Assembly (NCBI RefSeq): GCF_900109465.1
Contig: NZ_FOAZ01000013.1
Span: 1-64,000 of the forward strand
Reading direction: 5' to 3'
Length of the DNA: 64,000 nucleotides
DNA from: Streptacidiphilus jiangxiensis
GTDB taxonomy: Bacteria > Actinomycetota > Actinomycetes > Streptomycetales > Streptomycetaceae
Positions 15,133-23,063 of this stretch are shown here, in pieces; the first letter of the stretch is position 1; every line of letters begins with the position of its first letter. Position numbers and translations under genes: made by a program. Under the pieces are notes generated by a model, which was not told the DNA's origin, did no database searches, and saw only the letters and a list, made by a program, of their open reading frames with translations.

Positions 15133-16608
15133 ATGGACTCAGTAGGAATATCAAACCTAGTCGCGGAGCCGCCCACCCGGTCCGCGCCGCATCGCCGCGC
15201 GGCGTTCCTGGTCGTCGCGGCCGCGGTCTTCGTCGCCAACCTCGACCTGTTCATCGTCAACGTCGCGCTCCCGGCGATGCAGCAGCACTTCCAGGGCAGC
15301 AGCCTGGCCACGCTGTCCTGGGTGCTCAACGCCTACGCGATCGTCTTCGCCTCGCTCCTGGTCGTCGCCGGACGGCTGGCGGACCGGGTGGGGCACCGGA
15401 CCGTGTTCCTCGCCGGGCTGGCGGTCTTCACGGCCGCCTCCGCGCTCTGCGCCCTCGCTCCGGCGGTAGGCCTGCTCGACGGCGCCCGCGTGCTCCAGGC
15501 CGTCGGGGCGGCCGCGATGATGCCCACCTCGCTGGCTCTCCTGCTCGACTCCACTCCCCCGGCCGAGCGCCCCGGCGCCATCCGGTCCTGGGCCTCCATC
15601 GGCGGGATCGCCGCCGGCCTCGGCCCCGTCCTCGGCGGACTGCTGGTCGAGGCCGACTGGCGCTGGGTCTTCGTCGTCAACGTGCCGGTCGGCGTCCTCG
15701 CCCTCGCCGCCGGCGCCCGCGTGCTGCCCCGGCCGCTCGCCAAGGAGGCCGGGCCGCTACCCGACCTCCTCGGGGCCTTGCTGCTCACCGCCGCCATCGG
15801 CGCCCTCGCGGTGGCGCTCGTCAAGGGCGACGAGTGGGGCTGGACCTCGGCCCGGGTGCTCGGCGGGCTGCTCGCCTCGGCGCTGTTGACCGCCTGGTTC
15901 CTGCGCCGTTCGGCGCACCATCCGGCGCCCGTCGTCGAACTCCCGTTGCTGCGGGTGCCCGCCTTCGCCGCGGCCAACACCGCCGCGCTGCTCTTCACCG
16001 TCGCCTTCGCCGGAATGCTGCTGACCTCGGTGCTCTGGTGCCAACACGCCTGGGGCTACTCGGCGCTGCGCACCGGGCTGGCCATCGCCCCCGGGCCCTT
16101 GCTGGTCCCGCCCGTGGCGCTGGGCAGCGCCGCGCTGGTCCGCAGGCTCGGCGCCGGACGCCTGGCGGCACTCGGCACCCTGCTGTTCGCGGGAGGCGTC
16201 GGCTGGTGGTCGGCCACCGTCGGGCTCCAACCCCACTACGCCACCGAGCTCCTGCCTGGCATGCTGTTCACCGGCCTGGGCGTCGGCCTGGTCCTCCCGA
16301 CGCTGATCGGCGCCGCCGCGGCCTCGCTGCCCCCGACCCGCTTCGCCACCGGCTCCGCCGTGACCACGATGGCCCGTCAGATCGGCGCGGTCCTCGGTGT
16401 CGCCGTGACGGTCAGCCTGCTCGGCACCCCGGGCGGGCCGCAGACCGCCCTGGACGCCTTCCGCCGTGGCTGGGCGGCGGTGATCACGGCGGTCCTGCTG
16501 GCCGGCGCGGCCTCCCTCGCCCTCGCAGCCACCCGCCGCACGCAGCGGATAATGGTCGCGACCGGCGAGCCGGCCGCGCCTGCTGCCGCGGCGGCGCCGA
16601 TCGACTGA
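15133..16608 (+). CDS. MFS drug exporter, EmrB/QacA (DHA2) type
   Basis: Encodes 491 residues with about 14 hydrophobic segments. Family motifs: the motif D1-like LDLFIVNVALPAM in helix 1, motif A GRLADRVGHRTVF between helices 2 and 3, motif C-like GPVLGGLLVEADWRWVFVVNVPVG in helix 5-6. DHA2 pumps use the proton gradient to expel drugs and are often repressed by an HxlR, TetR or MarR neighbour. Here the divergent HxlR gene is broken, so expression may be constitutive; the exported compound is unknown. The C-terminus is Ala/Pro-rich and probably cytoplasmic. Confidence 0.9.
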   Translation: MDSVGISNLVAEPPTRSAPHRRAAFLVVAAAVFVANLDLFIVNVALPAMQQHFQGSSLATLSWVLNAYAIVFASLLVVAGRLADRVGHRTVFLAGLAVFTAASALCALAPAVGLLDGARVLQAVGAAAMMPTSLALLLDSTPPAERPGAIRSWASIGGIAAGLGPVLGGLLVEADWRWVFVVNVPVGVLALAAGARVLPRPLAKEAGPLPDLLGALLLTAAIGALAVALVKGDEWGWTSARVLGGLLASALLTAWFLRRSAHHPAPVVELPLLRVPAFAAANTAALLFTVAFAGMLLTSVLWCQHAWGYSALRTGLAIAPGPLLVPPVALGSAALVRRLGAGRLAALGTLLFAGGVGWWSATVGLQPHYATELLPGMLFTGLGVGLVLPTLIGAAAASLPPTRFATGSAVTTMARQIGAVLGVAVTVSLLGTPGGPQTALDAFRRGWAAVITAVLLAGAASLALAATRRTQRIMVATGEPAAPAAAAAPID

Positions 16609-16636
16609 GCAGGCGATCGAGAAGGGGAGAGAACGG

Positions 16637-17011
16637 ATGACCCTGGAGGAAGGCCGACGCGTCCGGCTGACGCAGGACCTGGCGATCGGTGAGGCGGTCG
16701 CGGACGAGCCCGGGGCCGTCGTCGGGTTCCTCTCGCTGGGCGCGGGGATCGAGGGCACCGTGGAGCGGGTGGACGGGGAACTCCCGGAGAGCGAGGAGGT
16801 CCGCGAGTACCAGCGGCTCAAGGCGCTGTTCGACAGCTACGGGCACACCATGCCGACTGCGAGCCGGGAGCGTCTGGGGGCGGAGATCGCCGCGCTGGAG
16901 CCGGTGTGGACCGCGCACGAGGCGCGAGGTGCCCGGGTCACGGTCCGGGTCCGGCTGGACAACGGCTTCGTCCTCGACGGGGCCCATCAGGACGTCCTCG
17001 CCCCCCTGTGA
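16637..17011 (+). CDS. Conserved hypothetical protein, 124 aa
   Basis: ATG at 16637 is preceded by a good ribosome site (GAAGGGGAGAG), 28 nt after the MFS stop, so it may be co-transcribed. The protein is acidic, with a beta-rich start (GRRVRLTQDLAIGEAV and GAGIEGTVERV, recalling small SH3-like barrels), a central helix (EYQRLKALFDSYGHTM), and a final strand VTVRVRLDNGFVLDGAHQDVL. No family or catalytic motif was recognised, and there is no signal peptide or membrane segment. Confidence 0.6.
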   Translation: MTLEEGRRVRLTQDLAIGEAVADEPGAVVGFLSLGAGIEGTVERVDGELPESEEVREYQRLKALFDSYGHTMPTASRERLGAEIAALEPVWTAHEARGARVTVRVRLDNGFVLDGAHQDVLAPL

Positions 17012-17060
17012 CGGGCCGGGCCGATCCGGGATGACGCCCCCGACGCCCGACCGGCGGGCG

Positions 17061-17066
17061 TATCTT
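17061..17066 (+). promoter_or_regulatory. -10 box giving a leaderless transcript
   Basis: TATCTT at 17061-17066 lies 7 nt before ATG at 17074, and no ribosome binding site is visible, so the mRNA probably begins at the start codon. Confidence 0.45.
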
Positions 17067-17073
17067 CGACGCC

Positions 17074-17826
17074 ATGGGCTTGCTCGACTCCTGGACCGAG
17101 GCCGACCACACAGCCGACGGCGTCACGCATCCGACGTACCGCAAGGGCAGCGGCCCGGCGGTGATCGTCATCCATGAGATCCCGGGGATCACCCCCGCCG
17201 TCGTCGGCTTCGCCGAGGAGGTGGTGGCGCGGGGCTTCACCGTCGTGCTGCCGTCCCTGTTCGGTCGGGACGGGGCCCCGGCCACCACGGGCGAGCTGCT
17301 GCGCAGCATCGCACGCGTCTGTGTCAGCAGTGAGTTCACCATGTTCACCCTCGGGCGGACGACTCCGGTGGCGCCATGGCTCCGCTCCCTGGCCCGCGAG
17401 CTGCACGCCGAGCTCGGTGGGCCCGGACTGGGAGCCATCGGCATGTGCTTCACCGGCGGCTTCGCACTGGCGATGCTCGCCGACGCACCCGTCGCCGCCC
17501 CGGTCCTCGCCCAGCCGGCCTCACCCGCCCCGCTGGGCCGCGCGCGACGAGCCGACCTCGGCCTGAGCCCCGACGACCACGCGGCGGTGCGGGCCAAGGT
17601 CGCGGCCGGCTGCCAGGTGCTGGGCCTGCGCTACGCACAGGATCCGGCCGTCGGCACCCGCTTCGAGACCCTGCGGCGCGAGCTGGGCGAGAACTTCATC
17701 GCCGTGGAGTTCCCCGGCCGCAAGCACTCGACGCTGACCGAGCACCGGCAGCAGGAGGGCGTGGACCGGGTGCTGTCCTTCCTCGACGAGAAGCTGCGCG
17801 TCCCCGAAGGCCCGTCGAACACGTAG
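17074..17826 (+). CDS. Dienelactone hydrolase family protein
   Basis: Encodes 250 residues of an alpha/beta-hydrolase of the dienelactone hydrolase type. Seen: the oxyanion-side motif VIVIHEIPGITP, the nucleophile elbow GMCFTGG with C125 (Cys rather than Ser, as in dienelactone hydrolase), and a C-terminal Asp/His region around KHSTLTEH, where the His is a candidate catalytic residue. Family members hydrolyse lactones or esters in aromatic-ring breakdown and related pathways. There are no ring-cleavage genes nearby, so the substrate is unknown. It appears to be a leaderless single gene. Confidence 0.85.
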   Translation: MGLLDSWTEADHTADGVTHPTYRKGSGPAVIVIHEIPGITPAVVGFAEEVVARGFTVVLPSLFGRDGAPATTGELLRSIARVCVSSEFTMFTLGRTTPVAPWLRSLARELHAELGGPGLGAIGMCFTGGFALAMLADAPVAAPVLAQPASPAPLGRARRADLGLSPDDHAAVRAKVAAGCQVLGLRYAQDPAVGTRFETLRRELGENFIAVEFPGRKHSTLTEHRQQEGVDRVLSFLDEKLRVPEGPSNT

Positions 17827-18201
17827 CGTGAAGGTCGTCCGCACCGCGGTGGCGACGGGCCGCGACGCGCGGCGCCGTGGGGCCTCGCGATGCCCACGGC
17901 TGCTCACCTCCGCCGGCGAGATCGCGGCTCCCTTCGGGTGAAACTCCGGCACCACCACGGGGCGAAGGTCACCGGAACGGCCGACGAGCCGGACGGACGA
18001 CACTTGCATTCGTGTACGTTCTGAGTCGCCCGTCCCGCACGACTCCGGCACCCGGAGGAGCATTCGTGCATTCTCCCCGTCTCCTCATCCGGCGCCCAGG
18101 ACCTGTGCGAAGAGCCGGTGTTGATCGGCATTCAGCGGCCGAGCGACCAGCCGGGACTCACCGTGGGCGACGTGATCCGAAGAACGTACAAGGAGAACAG
18201 C
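17827..18201. other. Intergenic region without a supported gene
   Basis: No ORF here has credible codon structure together with a family match. The stretch holds an exact 9-bp direct repeat GCATTCGTG at 18006-18014 and 18060-18068, 54 bp apart, which may belong to the promoter region of the SGNH hydrolase gene. GGAGGAG at 18055-18061 followed by GTG looks like a start, but the frame runs into the hydrolase gene out of phase. Confidence 0.4.
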
Positions 18202-19023
18202 ATGACCACGATGGACCTGGACAACCCCGACACGGTCGACGTCACCCTGATGATGGTCGGCGACTCCATCAGCCACGGCTCGACGGGTGACTTCACCTGG
18301 CGCTACCGCTTCTGGAAGCACCTGCGCACCCAGGGCATCGAGGTCGATTTCCTCGGCCCGAAGAAGACGCTCGACACCGTCGCGACCGGGCAGATGGGCG
18401 ACGAGGACTTCGAGTACGCCGACCCGGAGTTCGACCGGGACCACGCGTGCCAGTGGGGTCTGACCTACGCCAACGCGCAGAAGGAGATCGGGGATCTGGT
18501 CTCCAGCTACCGCCCGGACTACCTGCTCGTGCTGCTCGGCATCAACGACATCGTGTGGAACGACGTGAAGCCGGACGAGTTCGAGGCCAATCTGCGGGCC
18601 TTCATCGACCACACGCGTGCCGCGCGGCCCGATTCCAACATGATCATCGGCACGGTCCTGGACACCAACCGCGCTCACGACGAAGTCGACTTCAGCCGAC
18701 GGGTCTTCCAGTGCAACGAGGTCATCCGCAACGTCTGCGCGGAGCTGTCCACCGAGGAGAGCCCGATCGCGGTCGCGGACAGCTGCCGCGAGTTCTTCGC
18801 TCCGGACCACACGTGGGACGGCGTGCATCCCAACGGTCGCGGCGAACTGCGCATCGCCGCCGCCTTCGCGGACATGCTGGCGCTGCGCTTCGGCCTGGGA
18901 CAGCCGTACGCGCGACCGCTGCCGCACGTGGAGGACATCAACGCCGAGTTCAAGCGCAACGCGAAGGCGGAGATGCACTTCGAGGCACCGATGGGCGGAC
19001 TCTACCGGGCCACCCCCAACTGA
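18202..19023 (+). CDS. SGNH/GDSL-family hydrolase
   Basis: Encodes 273 residues; ATG at 18202 has AAGGAG at ideal spacing. The four SGNH blocks are present: GDSISHG (catalytic Ser22), a Gly-containing block around GQMGDEDF, GIND (Asn115) and DHTWDGVHPNGRG with the Asp/His pair near the C-terminus. Family members hydrolyse esters of lipids, polysaccharides or acylated small molecules. No signal peptide is visible, so it should be cytoplasmic unless exported by another route. The DUF4239 gene follows after 22 bp and is probably in the same transcript. Confidence 0.88.
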   Translation: MTTMDLDNPDTVDVTLMMVGDSISHGSTGDFTWRYRFWKHLRTQGIEVDFLGPKKTLDTVATGQMGDEDFEYADPEFDRDHACQWGLTYANAQKEIGDLVSSYRPDYLLVLLGINDIVWNDVKPDEFEANLRAFIDHTRAARPDSNMIIGTVLDTNRAHDEVDFSRRVFQCNEVIRNVCAELSTEESPIAVADSCREFFAPDHTWDGVHPNGRGELRIAAAFADMLALRFGLGQPYARPLPHVEDINAEFKRNAKAEMHFEAPMGGLYRATPN

Positions 19024-19045
19024 CCGCGCGAGAGGCCGTCCGCGC

Positions 19046-19852
19046 ATGTCACTGTGGTTGCTCAACCATCTCAGCACCCTCACCCTCGCTCTCGTCACCG
19101 TCGGCGGGACCGTTCTCCTGGCCGTCGTCGGCAGTGTGCTGCTGCGCCGGCGGCACCCGTCGCTGGCGCAGGGCGAGCACAACGACATGGTCGGCGTGAC
19201 GCTGGGGATGTTCGGTGCCATCTACGGGATCATCCTGGCCTTCGTGATCGTCACGTTGTGGACGAATCTGGCCCAGGCCCAGACCGTGGTCGCCACCGAG
19301 GCCACCGACGCAGCGCTGATCACCCGTGACGCGGCCGCGTTCCCGCCACCGGTACGGGCAGGGCTCGACTCCGCGGTCAGCGGCTACGTCCATGCAGTCG
19401 TCCTGAACCAGTGGCCCAGGATGCGTTCGGGGCAGGCCAGTTACGGCGCCACGGAGACGAATCTGCAGAGCGCCTACCAGGTACTGCAGGCGTACGAGCC
19501 GAAGAGCCAGCAGGAGCAGGTCTTCTACCAGCAGACGGTCAACCACCTCGACGACGTGGCCGCCCAGCGGCGCGCCCGCATCACCATGGCCGGGCAGGAA
19601 CTGCCCTGGCTGCTGCAGGCGTTGGCCTTCGGCGGGGCCTTCGTGCTGATCCCGCTCACCTTCCTGTACGGCACGCGCAGACTGCGGGTCCAGGTGTTGT
19701 TCGTCGCCTCCGTCGCCGGACTGATCGGGTTCAGCCTGCTGCTGATCGTCGTCATGGACCGCCCGTTCTCCGGCGACCTCAGCGTCAGTCCCGCGCCTTT
19801 CCAGCAAGGAGCCCTGACCCAGTACTGGCACGCAGCAAGCGCCTTGCGCTAG
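19046..19852 (+). CDS. DUF4239 (bestrophin-like) membrane protein
   Basis: Encodes 268 residues. Hydrophobic segments at about 4-28 and 46-72 (GVTLGMFGAIYGIILAFVIV) begin the protein, a soluble helical region follows (about 80-185, rich in Gln and Ala), then two more membrane helices (about 190-212 and 220-240). The GMFGAIYGIILAF pattern is typical of DUF4239 proteins, some of which are called bestrophin-like, although transport is not shown. The 3' end overlaps the convergent CqsA-like gene by 68 bp, so antisense interference between the two transcripts is likely. Confidence 0.75.
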   Translation: MSLWLLNHLSTLTLALVTVGGTVLLAVVGSVLLRRRHPSLAQGEHNDMVGVTLGMFGAIYGIILAFVIVTLWTNLAQAQTVVATEATDAALITRDAAAFPPPVRAGLDSAVSGYVHAVVLNQWPRMRSGQASYGATETNLQSAYQVLQAYEPKSQQEQVFYQQTVNHLDDVAAQRRARITMAGQELPWLLQALAFGGAFVLIPLTFLYGTRRLRVQVLFVASVAGLIGFSLLLIVVMDRPFSGDLSVSPAPFQQGALTQYWHAASALR

Positions 19853-21026
19853 CCGGTGGGCGCCGGCTCGCGCCCACCACCGCCCGGCAGGCGACCACGA
19901 TGCGTTCGGCGTCGACGTCGGTCAGTGCGGCGTGGAGCGAGAGCCGGACCATGGAGCGCCGTCGCACCGTCGCAGGCGGACAGAAGACCGAACCGAAGAT
20001 CCCCTCGCGCTCCAGGTCGTCCCGGAGTCGCATGACCTCGCGCTCGCCGCCCGCTTCGATGGAGACGATCTGGCTGCGCGAATCCCGAAGATTCAGCCCG
20101 GTGTCGATCAGCCCGCCCCGGACCAGGGCGGCCACCTGGTGCAACCGGTCACGACGCCACTGCTCCGCGCGCACCACGTCCAGGGCCGCGGCCAGACCGG
20201 CCACGTCGTGGGGCAGCAGCGTGGAACTGAAGATCGCAGGATAGGAGGACATTTTGAAGTAACGGGCGAACCGGGGCTCGCCTGCGGCGATGATTCCGGC
20301 GCGCCCGGCGAACGCCTTGGAAAGGCTGGCCGTGATGAAATGAACATTTTCGGAGATTCCGAGCTCCGCGACCATTCCTGCGCCGCGCGGGCCGTGCGTC
20401 CCCAGAGAATGGGATTCGTCCACGACCAGGACGCAGTCGGCGGCGCGGGAGCTCGCGGCGATCTCCGCCAGCGGGCTGACACTGCCGTCGGTGCTGTAGA
20501 CCGAGTCGACCAGCACCACTCCGCGGCCGTGCCGGGCGACGAGGCGGGCCAGGTGTCCGGGGTCGTTGTGCCGGAACGGGTGCACCGTCGCCCCTGCGGA
20601 GCGGGCGCCCGCCCACAGTGACATGTGGGCGAGCACGTCCACGTAGACGGGGGTGTCCGGACCCGCGATCGTCTGGAGCAGTCCGGCATTGGCCGCCCAA
20701 CCGGACTGGCACAGTACGCCGGTGGGGTAGCCGAGGTGGGCCGCGAGGCGCTGCTCGAGCAGCGCCTGGGGATCTCCGTCGGCAAGGAACACCCCGGACA
20801 TGAGAGTGGCGCTGCCGCGGGAGGCAAGGGCTCGGGTCATCGCGCAGGTGATCCGGCGGTCGTGCGCCAGCGCGAGGTAGTCGTTGTTCGTCACGCAGAC
20901 AGAACCCGGCCCGGGGATCGACCCCTCGAAGATCCATCGGCCGTCCCACGCACCCTGCACCCTGGCTGCGTAGAAGTGGTCGATGCGTTCACGGAATCCG
21001 GCCGGCAGGCGCGGGGGACGATTCAT
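19785..21026 (-). CDS. CqsA-like alpha-oxoamine synthase (autoinducer synthase homologue)
   Basis: Encodes 413 residues from ATG at 21026 (AGGAAG upstream). It is a fold-type I PLP enzyme with Lys237 (TASLSKAFAGR) as Schiff-base lysine and VDESHSLGTHG (203-211) as cofactor-binding block. As I recall Vibrio CqsA, the shared signatures are CQSGWAANAGLLQTI, AHMSLWAGAR, VDSVYSTDG, SSYPAIFSSTLLP and GIFGSVFCPPAT; these set it apart from 8-amino-7-oxononanoate or 2-amino-3-ketobutyrate synthases. CqsA condenses an acyl-CoA with SAM or an amino acid to give alpha-aminoketone precursors of CAI-1-type signals. No biotin genes are near. The last 40 residues, Arg/Ala/Ser-rich, look like a lineage-specific tail. 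A receptor kinase is not in the window. Confidence 0.85.
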   Translation of the reverse strand: MNRPPRLPAGFRERIDHFYAARVQGAWDGRWIFEGSIPGPGSVCVTNNDYLALAHDRRITCAMTRALASRGSATLMSGVFLADGDPQALLEQRLAAHLGYPTGVLCQSGWAANAGLLQTIAGPDTPVYVDVLAHMSLWAGARSAGATVHPFRHNDPGHLARLVARHGRGVVLVDSVYSTDGSVSPLAEIAASSRAADCVLVVDESHSLGTHGPRGAGMVAELGISENVHFITASLSKAFAGRAGIIAAGEPRFARYFKMSSYPAIFSSTLLPHDVAGLAAALDVVRAEQWRRDRLHQVAALVRGGLIDTGLNLRDSRSQIVSIEAGGEREVMRLRDDLEREGIFGSVFCPPATVRRRSMVRLSLHAALTDVDAERIVVACRAVVGASRRPPASARRLLRASTGSGLLAGKARD

Positions 21027-21083
21027 GTCTTCCTGTCGTCAACGGGCGGATGGGAGCTTCACTCCTGACACGAACGGAATATA

Positions 21084-21097
21084 GGCGGCCGGCCGCC
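21084..21097. promoter_or_regulatory. 14-bp palindrome between CqsA-like and EF-hand genes
   Basis: GGCGGCCGGCCGCC is a perfect palindrome flanked by GGAATAT and GGAATTC, in the centre of the divergent promoter region (21027-21166). It is possibly an operator, though GC-rich palindromes are common in this DNA. Confidence 0.35.
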
Positions 21098-21166
21098 GGA
21101 ATTCTCCTAGCGTTTTCCGTGCCGCGCCGAACCGGCCGGAGGAAATAGACCCTGAGGTGGATGGCC

Positions 21167-21724
21167 ATGATCACGGTTGACGGAGTCCTGGACCGCAAGC
21201 TCGACCGCGTCTACACGATGCTCGACTCCGACGGGGACGGCGGGCTCGTCGAGACCGACGTCACGGCGCTGGCGGACAACCTGGGCGCCGCCTTCGGGCT
21301 CCCCGCCGACTCCCCCAAGGTCCGGGCCCTGCGCGCCTCCCTCGCCGAACTCTGGAACGCGGACGTCCGGTTCATGGACAGCGACGGCAACGGCGTGGTG
21401 GACCGACAGGAGTTCATCGCCGGCATGCGCCGCTCGGCCGCCGACGACCGGGAGGCCTACCTCGATCGGCTGGACGTGATGGTCGAAGCATGGATGGGCA
21501 TCTGCGACGCCGACGACAACGGCCTCATCGACCAGCACGAGTTCGTCACCATGTACACCCGCACCCTGGGCGCTTCTCCCACCGACCTCGTCCTCGCCTT
21601 CTCCGAGCTCGACCTCGACGGCAACGGCACCCTCGACCGCGAGGAGATCCGCAAGGCCACCGAGGAGTACTACACCAGCGACGACCCGCAGGCGCCGGGC
21701 AACTGGCTCTTCGGCCCCTTCTAG
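21167..21724 (+). CDS. Four-EF-hand calcium-binding protein (calerythrin-like)
   Basis: Encodes 185 residues from ATG at 21167, which has the better spacing to GAGG (21154-21157); ATG at 21161 is the alternative. Four canonical 12-residue loops are seen: DSDGDGGLVETD (20-31), DSDGNGVVDRQE (71-82), DADDNGLIDQHE (114-125) and DLDGNGTLDREE (149-160). The second to fourth end in the usual Glu; the first ends in Asp, which usually weakens or alters calcium binding. Such proteins buffer or sense Ca2+ in the actinomycete cytoplasm. It is divergent from the CqsA-like gene. Confidence 0.9.
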   Translation: MITVDGVLDRKLDRVYTMLDSDGDGGLVETDVTALADNLGAAFGLPADSPKVRALRASLAELWNADVRFMDSDGNGVVDRQEFIAGMRRSAADDREAYLDRLDVMVEAWMGICDADDNGLIDQHEFVTMYTRTLGASPTDLVLAFSELDLDGNGTLDREEIRKATEEYYTSDDPQAPGNWLFGPF

Positions 21725-21803
21725 GTCTTCTCGGCCCCGCGCGCGCCCCCTGGGGACGGGGCGAGATTCTTTGAGAATGTCAACCATGTATGCTCTGCAG
21801 TTC

Positions 21804-22565
21804 ATGAGGTTCAACAGCACCGTCGACCACCGGTCGGCCCTCGCCGCCGAGACCGCCCGGTTCGTCGCCGTCGTGGAGCGCGCCGACCTGTCCACCCCCG
21901 TCCCGACCTGTCCCGACTGGACGCTGAGCGACCTGGTCCGGCATGCCGGCAGCGTCCAGCGCTGGTTCGCCGTGCTGCTGCGCGGACGCATCCAGCAACC
22001 GCCGACCAGCCGTGACGTCGAGCTCAAGCTCCCCGAAGAGGCCGCCGGCTACCCGCAGTGGCTGGCCGACAGCCTCGCCGAGGCCACCGGCGCCATCGAG
22101 GCGGGGAATCTCGACGAACCGATGTGGGCCTGGGGCATCGACCAGCACGCCCGCTTCTGGGTGCGGCGCATGCTCTTCGAGACCCTCGTGCACCGGGCCG
22201 ATGCCGAACTCGCCCTGGGCCTGCCCGTCGAGATCGAGCCGGCGTTGGCCCTGGACGGCGTGGACGAGTTCCTGGTCAACCTGCCGAACGCCTTCTTCTT
22301 CGCGCCGAGGACCTCCGAACTGCGCGCCGAGAACCGCACCATCCGGTTCAGCTGCCCCGACGGCAGCCGACTGGTCCGGCTCCGCCCCGACGGCTTCGGC
22401 CTCGAACCGGACACCGACGCCCCGGCCGACGCCGCCGTCCGCGCCGCCACCGCGGCCGACCTGCTGCTGCTCCTCTACGGCCGTCGCGACCGCAGCACCG
22501 CCGCCTTCGAGCTCTCCGGGGACCACGGCCTGCTCGACCACTGGTTCACCCACTCGCAGTTCTGA
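21804..22565 (+). CDS. Maleylpyruvate isomerase-like (mycothiol-type, DinB-fold) protein
   Basis: Encodes 253 residues from ATG at 21804. The N-terminal four-helix DinB-like domain has LAAETARFVAVVERADL, the hallmark PTCPDWTLSDLVRHAGSVQRW and a second His in MLFETLVHRADAEL, which fits a metal site of two or three His residues; a small C-terminal domain follows (FELSGDHGLLDHW). Members use mycothiol as cofactor for isomerisation or conjugation. TATGCT (21789-21794), 9 nt before the ATG and without a ribosome site, suggests a leaderless mRNA; ATGs at 21771 and 21786 are less likely starts. ATTCT-TTG-AGAAT (21766-21778) is a possible operator. Confidence 0.8.
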   Translation: MRFNSTVDHRSALAAETARFVAVVERADLSTPVPTCPDWTLSDLVRHAGSVQRWFAVLLRGRIQQPPTSRDVELKLPEEAAGYPQWLADSLAEATGAIEAGNLDEPMWAWGIDQHARFWVRRMLFETLVHRADAELALGLPVEIEPALALDGVDEFLVNLPNAFFFAPRTSELRAENRTIRFSCPDGSRLVRLRPDGFGLEPDTDAPADAAVRAATAADLLLLLYGRRDRSTAAFELSGDHGLLDHWFTHSQF

Positions 22566-22676
22566 GGGTGGGCGCAACCTGCCGAGCAGGTTTGGAGAAG
22601 CAGGCCGTCCCAGGGGCGCCCTACGGTGAAACCGCTGCCGGAGACACCGGCGGCGGAACCTTCTGGAGCGTTTTCC

Positions 22677-23027
22677 ATGGCTGACAACTTCACCGCGATC
22701 ATCTACCCCACCAAGAACCTGGAGCAGGCGAAGGCCCTGTTCACGACACTGATCGGCGAGCCGCCGGCCCAGGACACGCCGTACTACGTCGGGTGGACCG
22801 TCGACGGACAGAACATCGGCCTGAACCCGCACGGCTTCGAGCAGGGCATGACCGGCCCGATCCCGTACGTGGACGTCGACGACATCAAGGCGCGCTTCGA
22901 CGCCCTGGTCTCGGCGGGGGCCGCCGTGCTCCAGGAGCCCACCGACGTGGGCGGCGGTGCGCAGATCGCCACGGTCAAGGACGCCGACGGCAACACCATC
23001 GGTCTGCGGAGCGCGCCCGCCGCCTGA
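22677..23027 (+). CDS. VOC/glyoxalase-superfamily protein
   Basis: Encodes 116 residues from ATG at 22677, preceded by TCTGGAGCG. A single vicinal-oxygen-chelate domain of two beta-alpha-beta-beta-beta units is seen: AIIYPTKNLEQAKALFTTLIG and PYYVGWTVDGQNIGLNPHG, then PYVDVDDIKARFDALVSAGA and ATVKDADGNTIGL. Metal ligands typical of enzymes are only partly conserved, so binding or dioxygenase-like roles cannot be told apart. It follows the maleylpyruvate isomerase-like gene by 111 bp and may have its own promoter. Confidence 0.85.
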   Translation: MADNFTAIIYPTKNLEQAKALFTTLIGEPPAQDTPYYVGWTVDGQNIGLNPHGFEQGMTGPIPYVDVDDIKARFDALVSAGAAVLQEPTDVGGGAQIATVKDADGNTIGLRSAPAA

Positions 23028-23063
23028 GCCCCGGCGGCACAGGCCACCCCTGCTGCCTCAGGC
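23022..23063. terminator. Hairpin between convergent VOC and 115-aa protein genes
   Basis: GCCTGAG (23022-23028) pairs with CTCAGGC (23057-23063); each arm includes a stop codon of one of the converging genes. Confidence 0.4.

Noticed and set aside
18055-18290. GTG after GGAGGAG as a gene start
   Set aside because: The frame runs out of phase into the SGNH hydrolase gene and gives an Arg/His-rich sequence without homology.
19046-21724. Complete CqsA/CqsS-type quorum-sensing circuit
   Set aside because: Only the synthase-like gene is seen; no sensor kinase or phosphorelay gene is nearby, so a full circuit is not supported.
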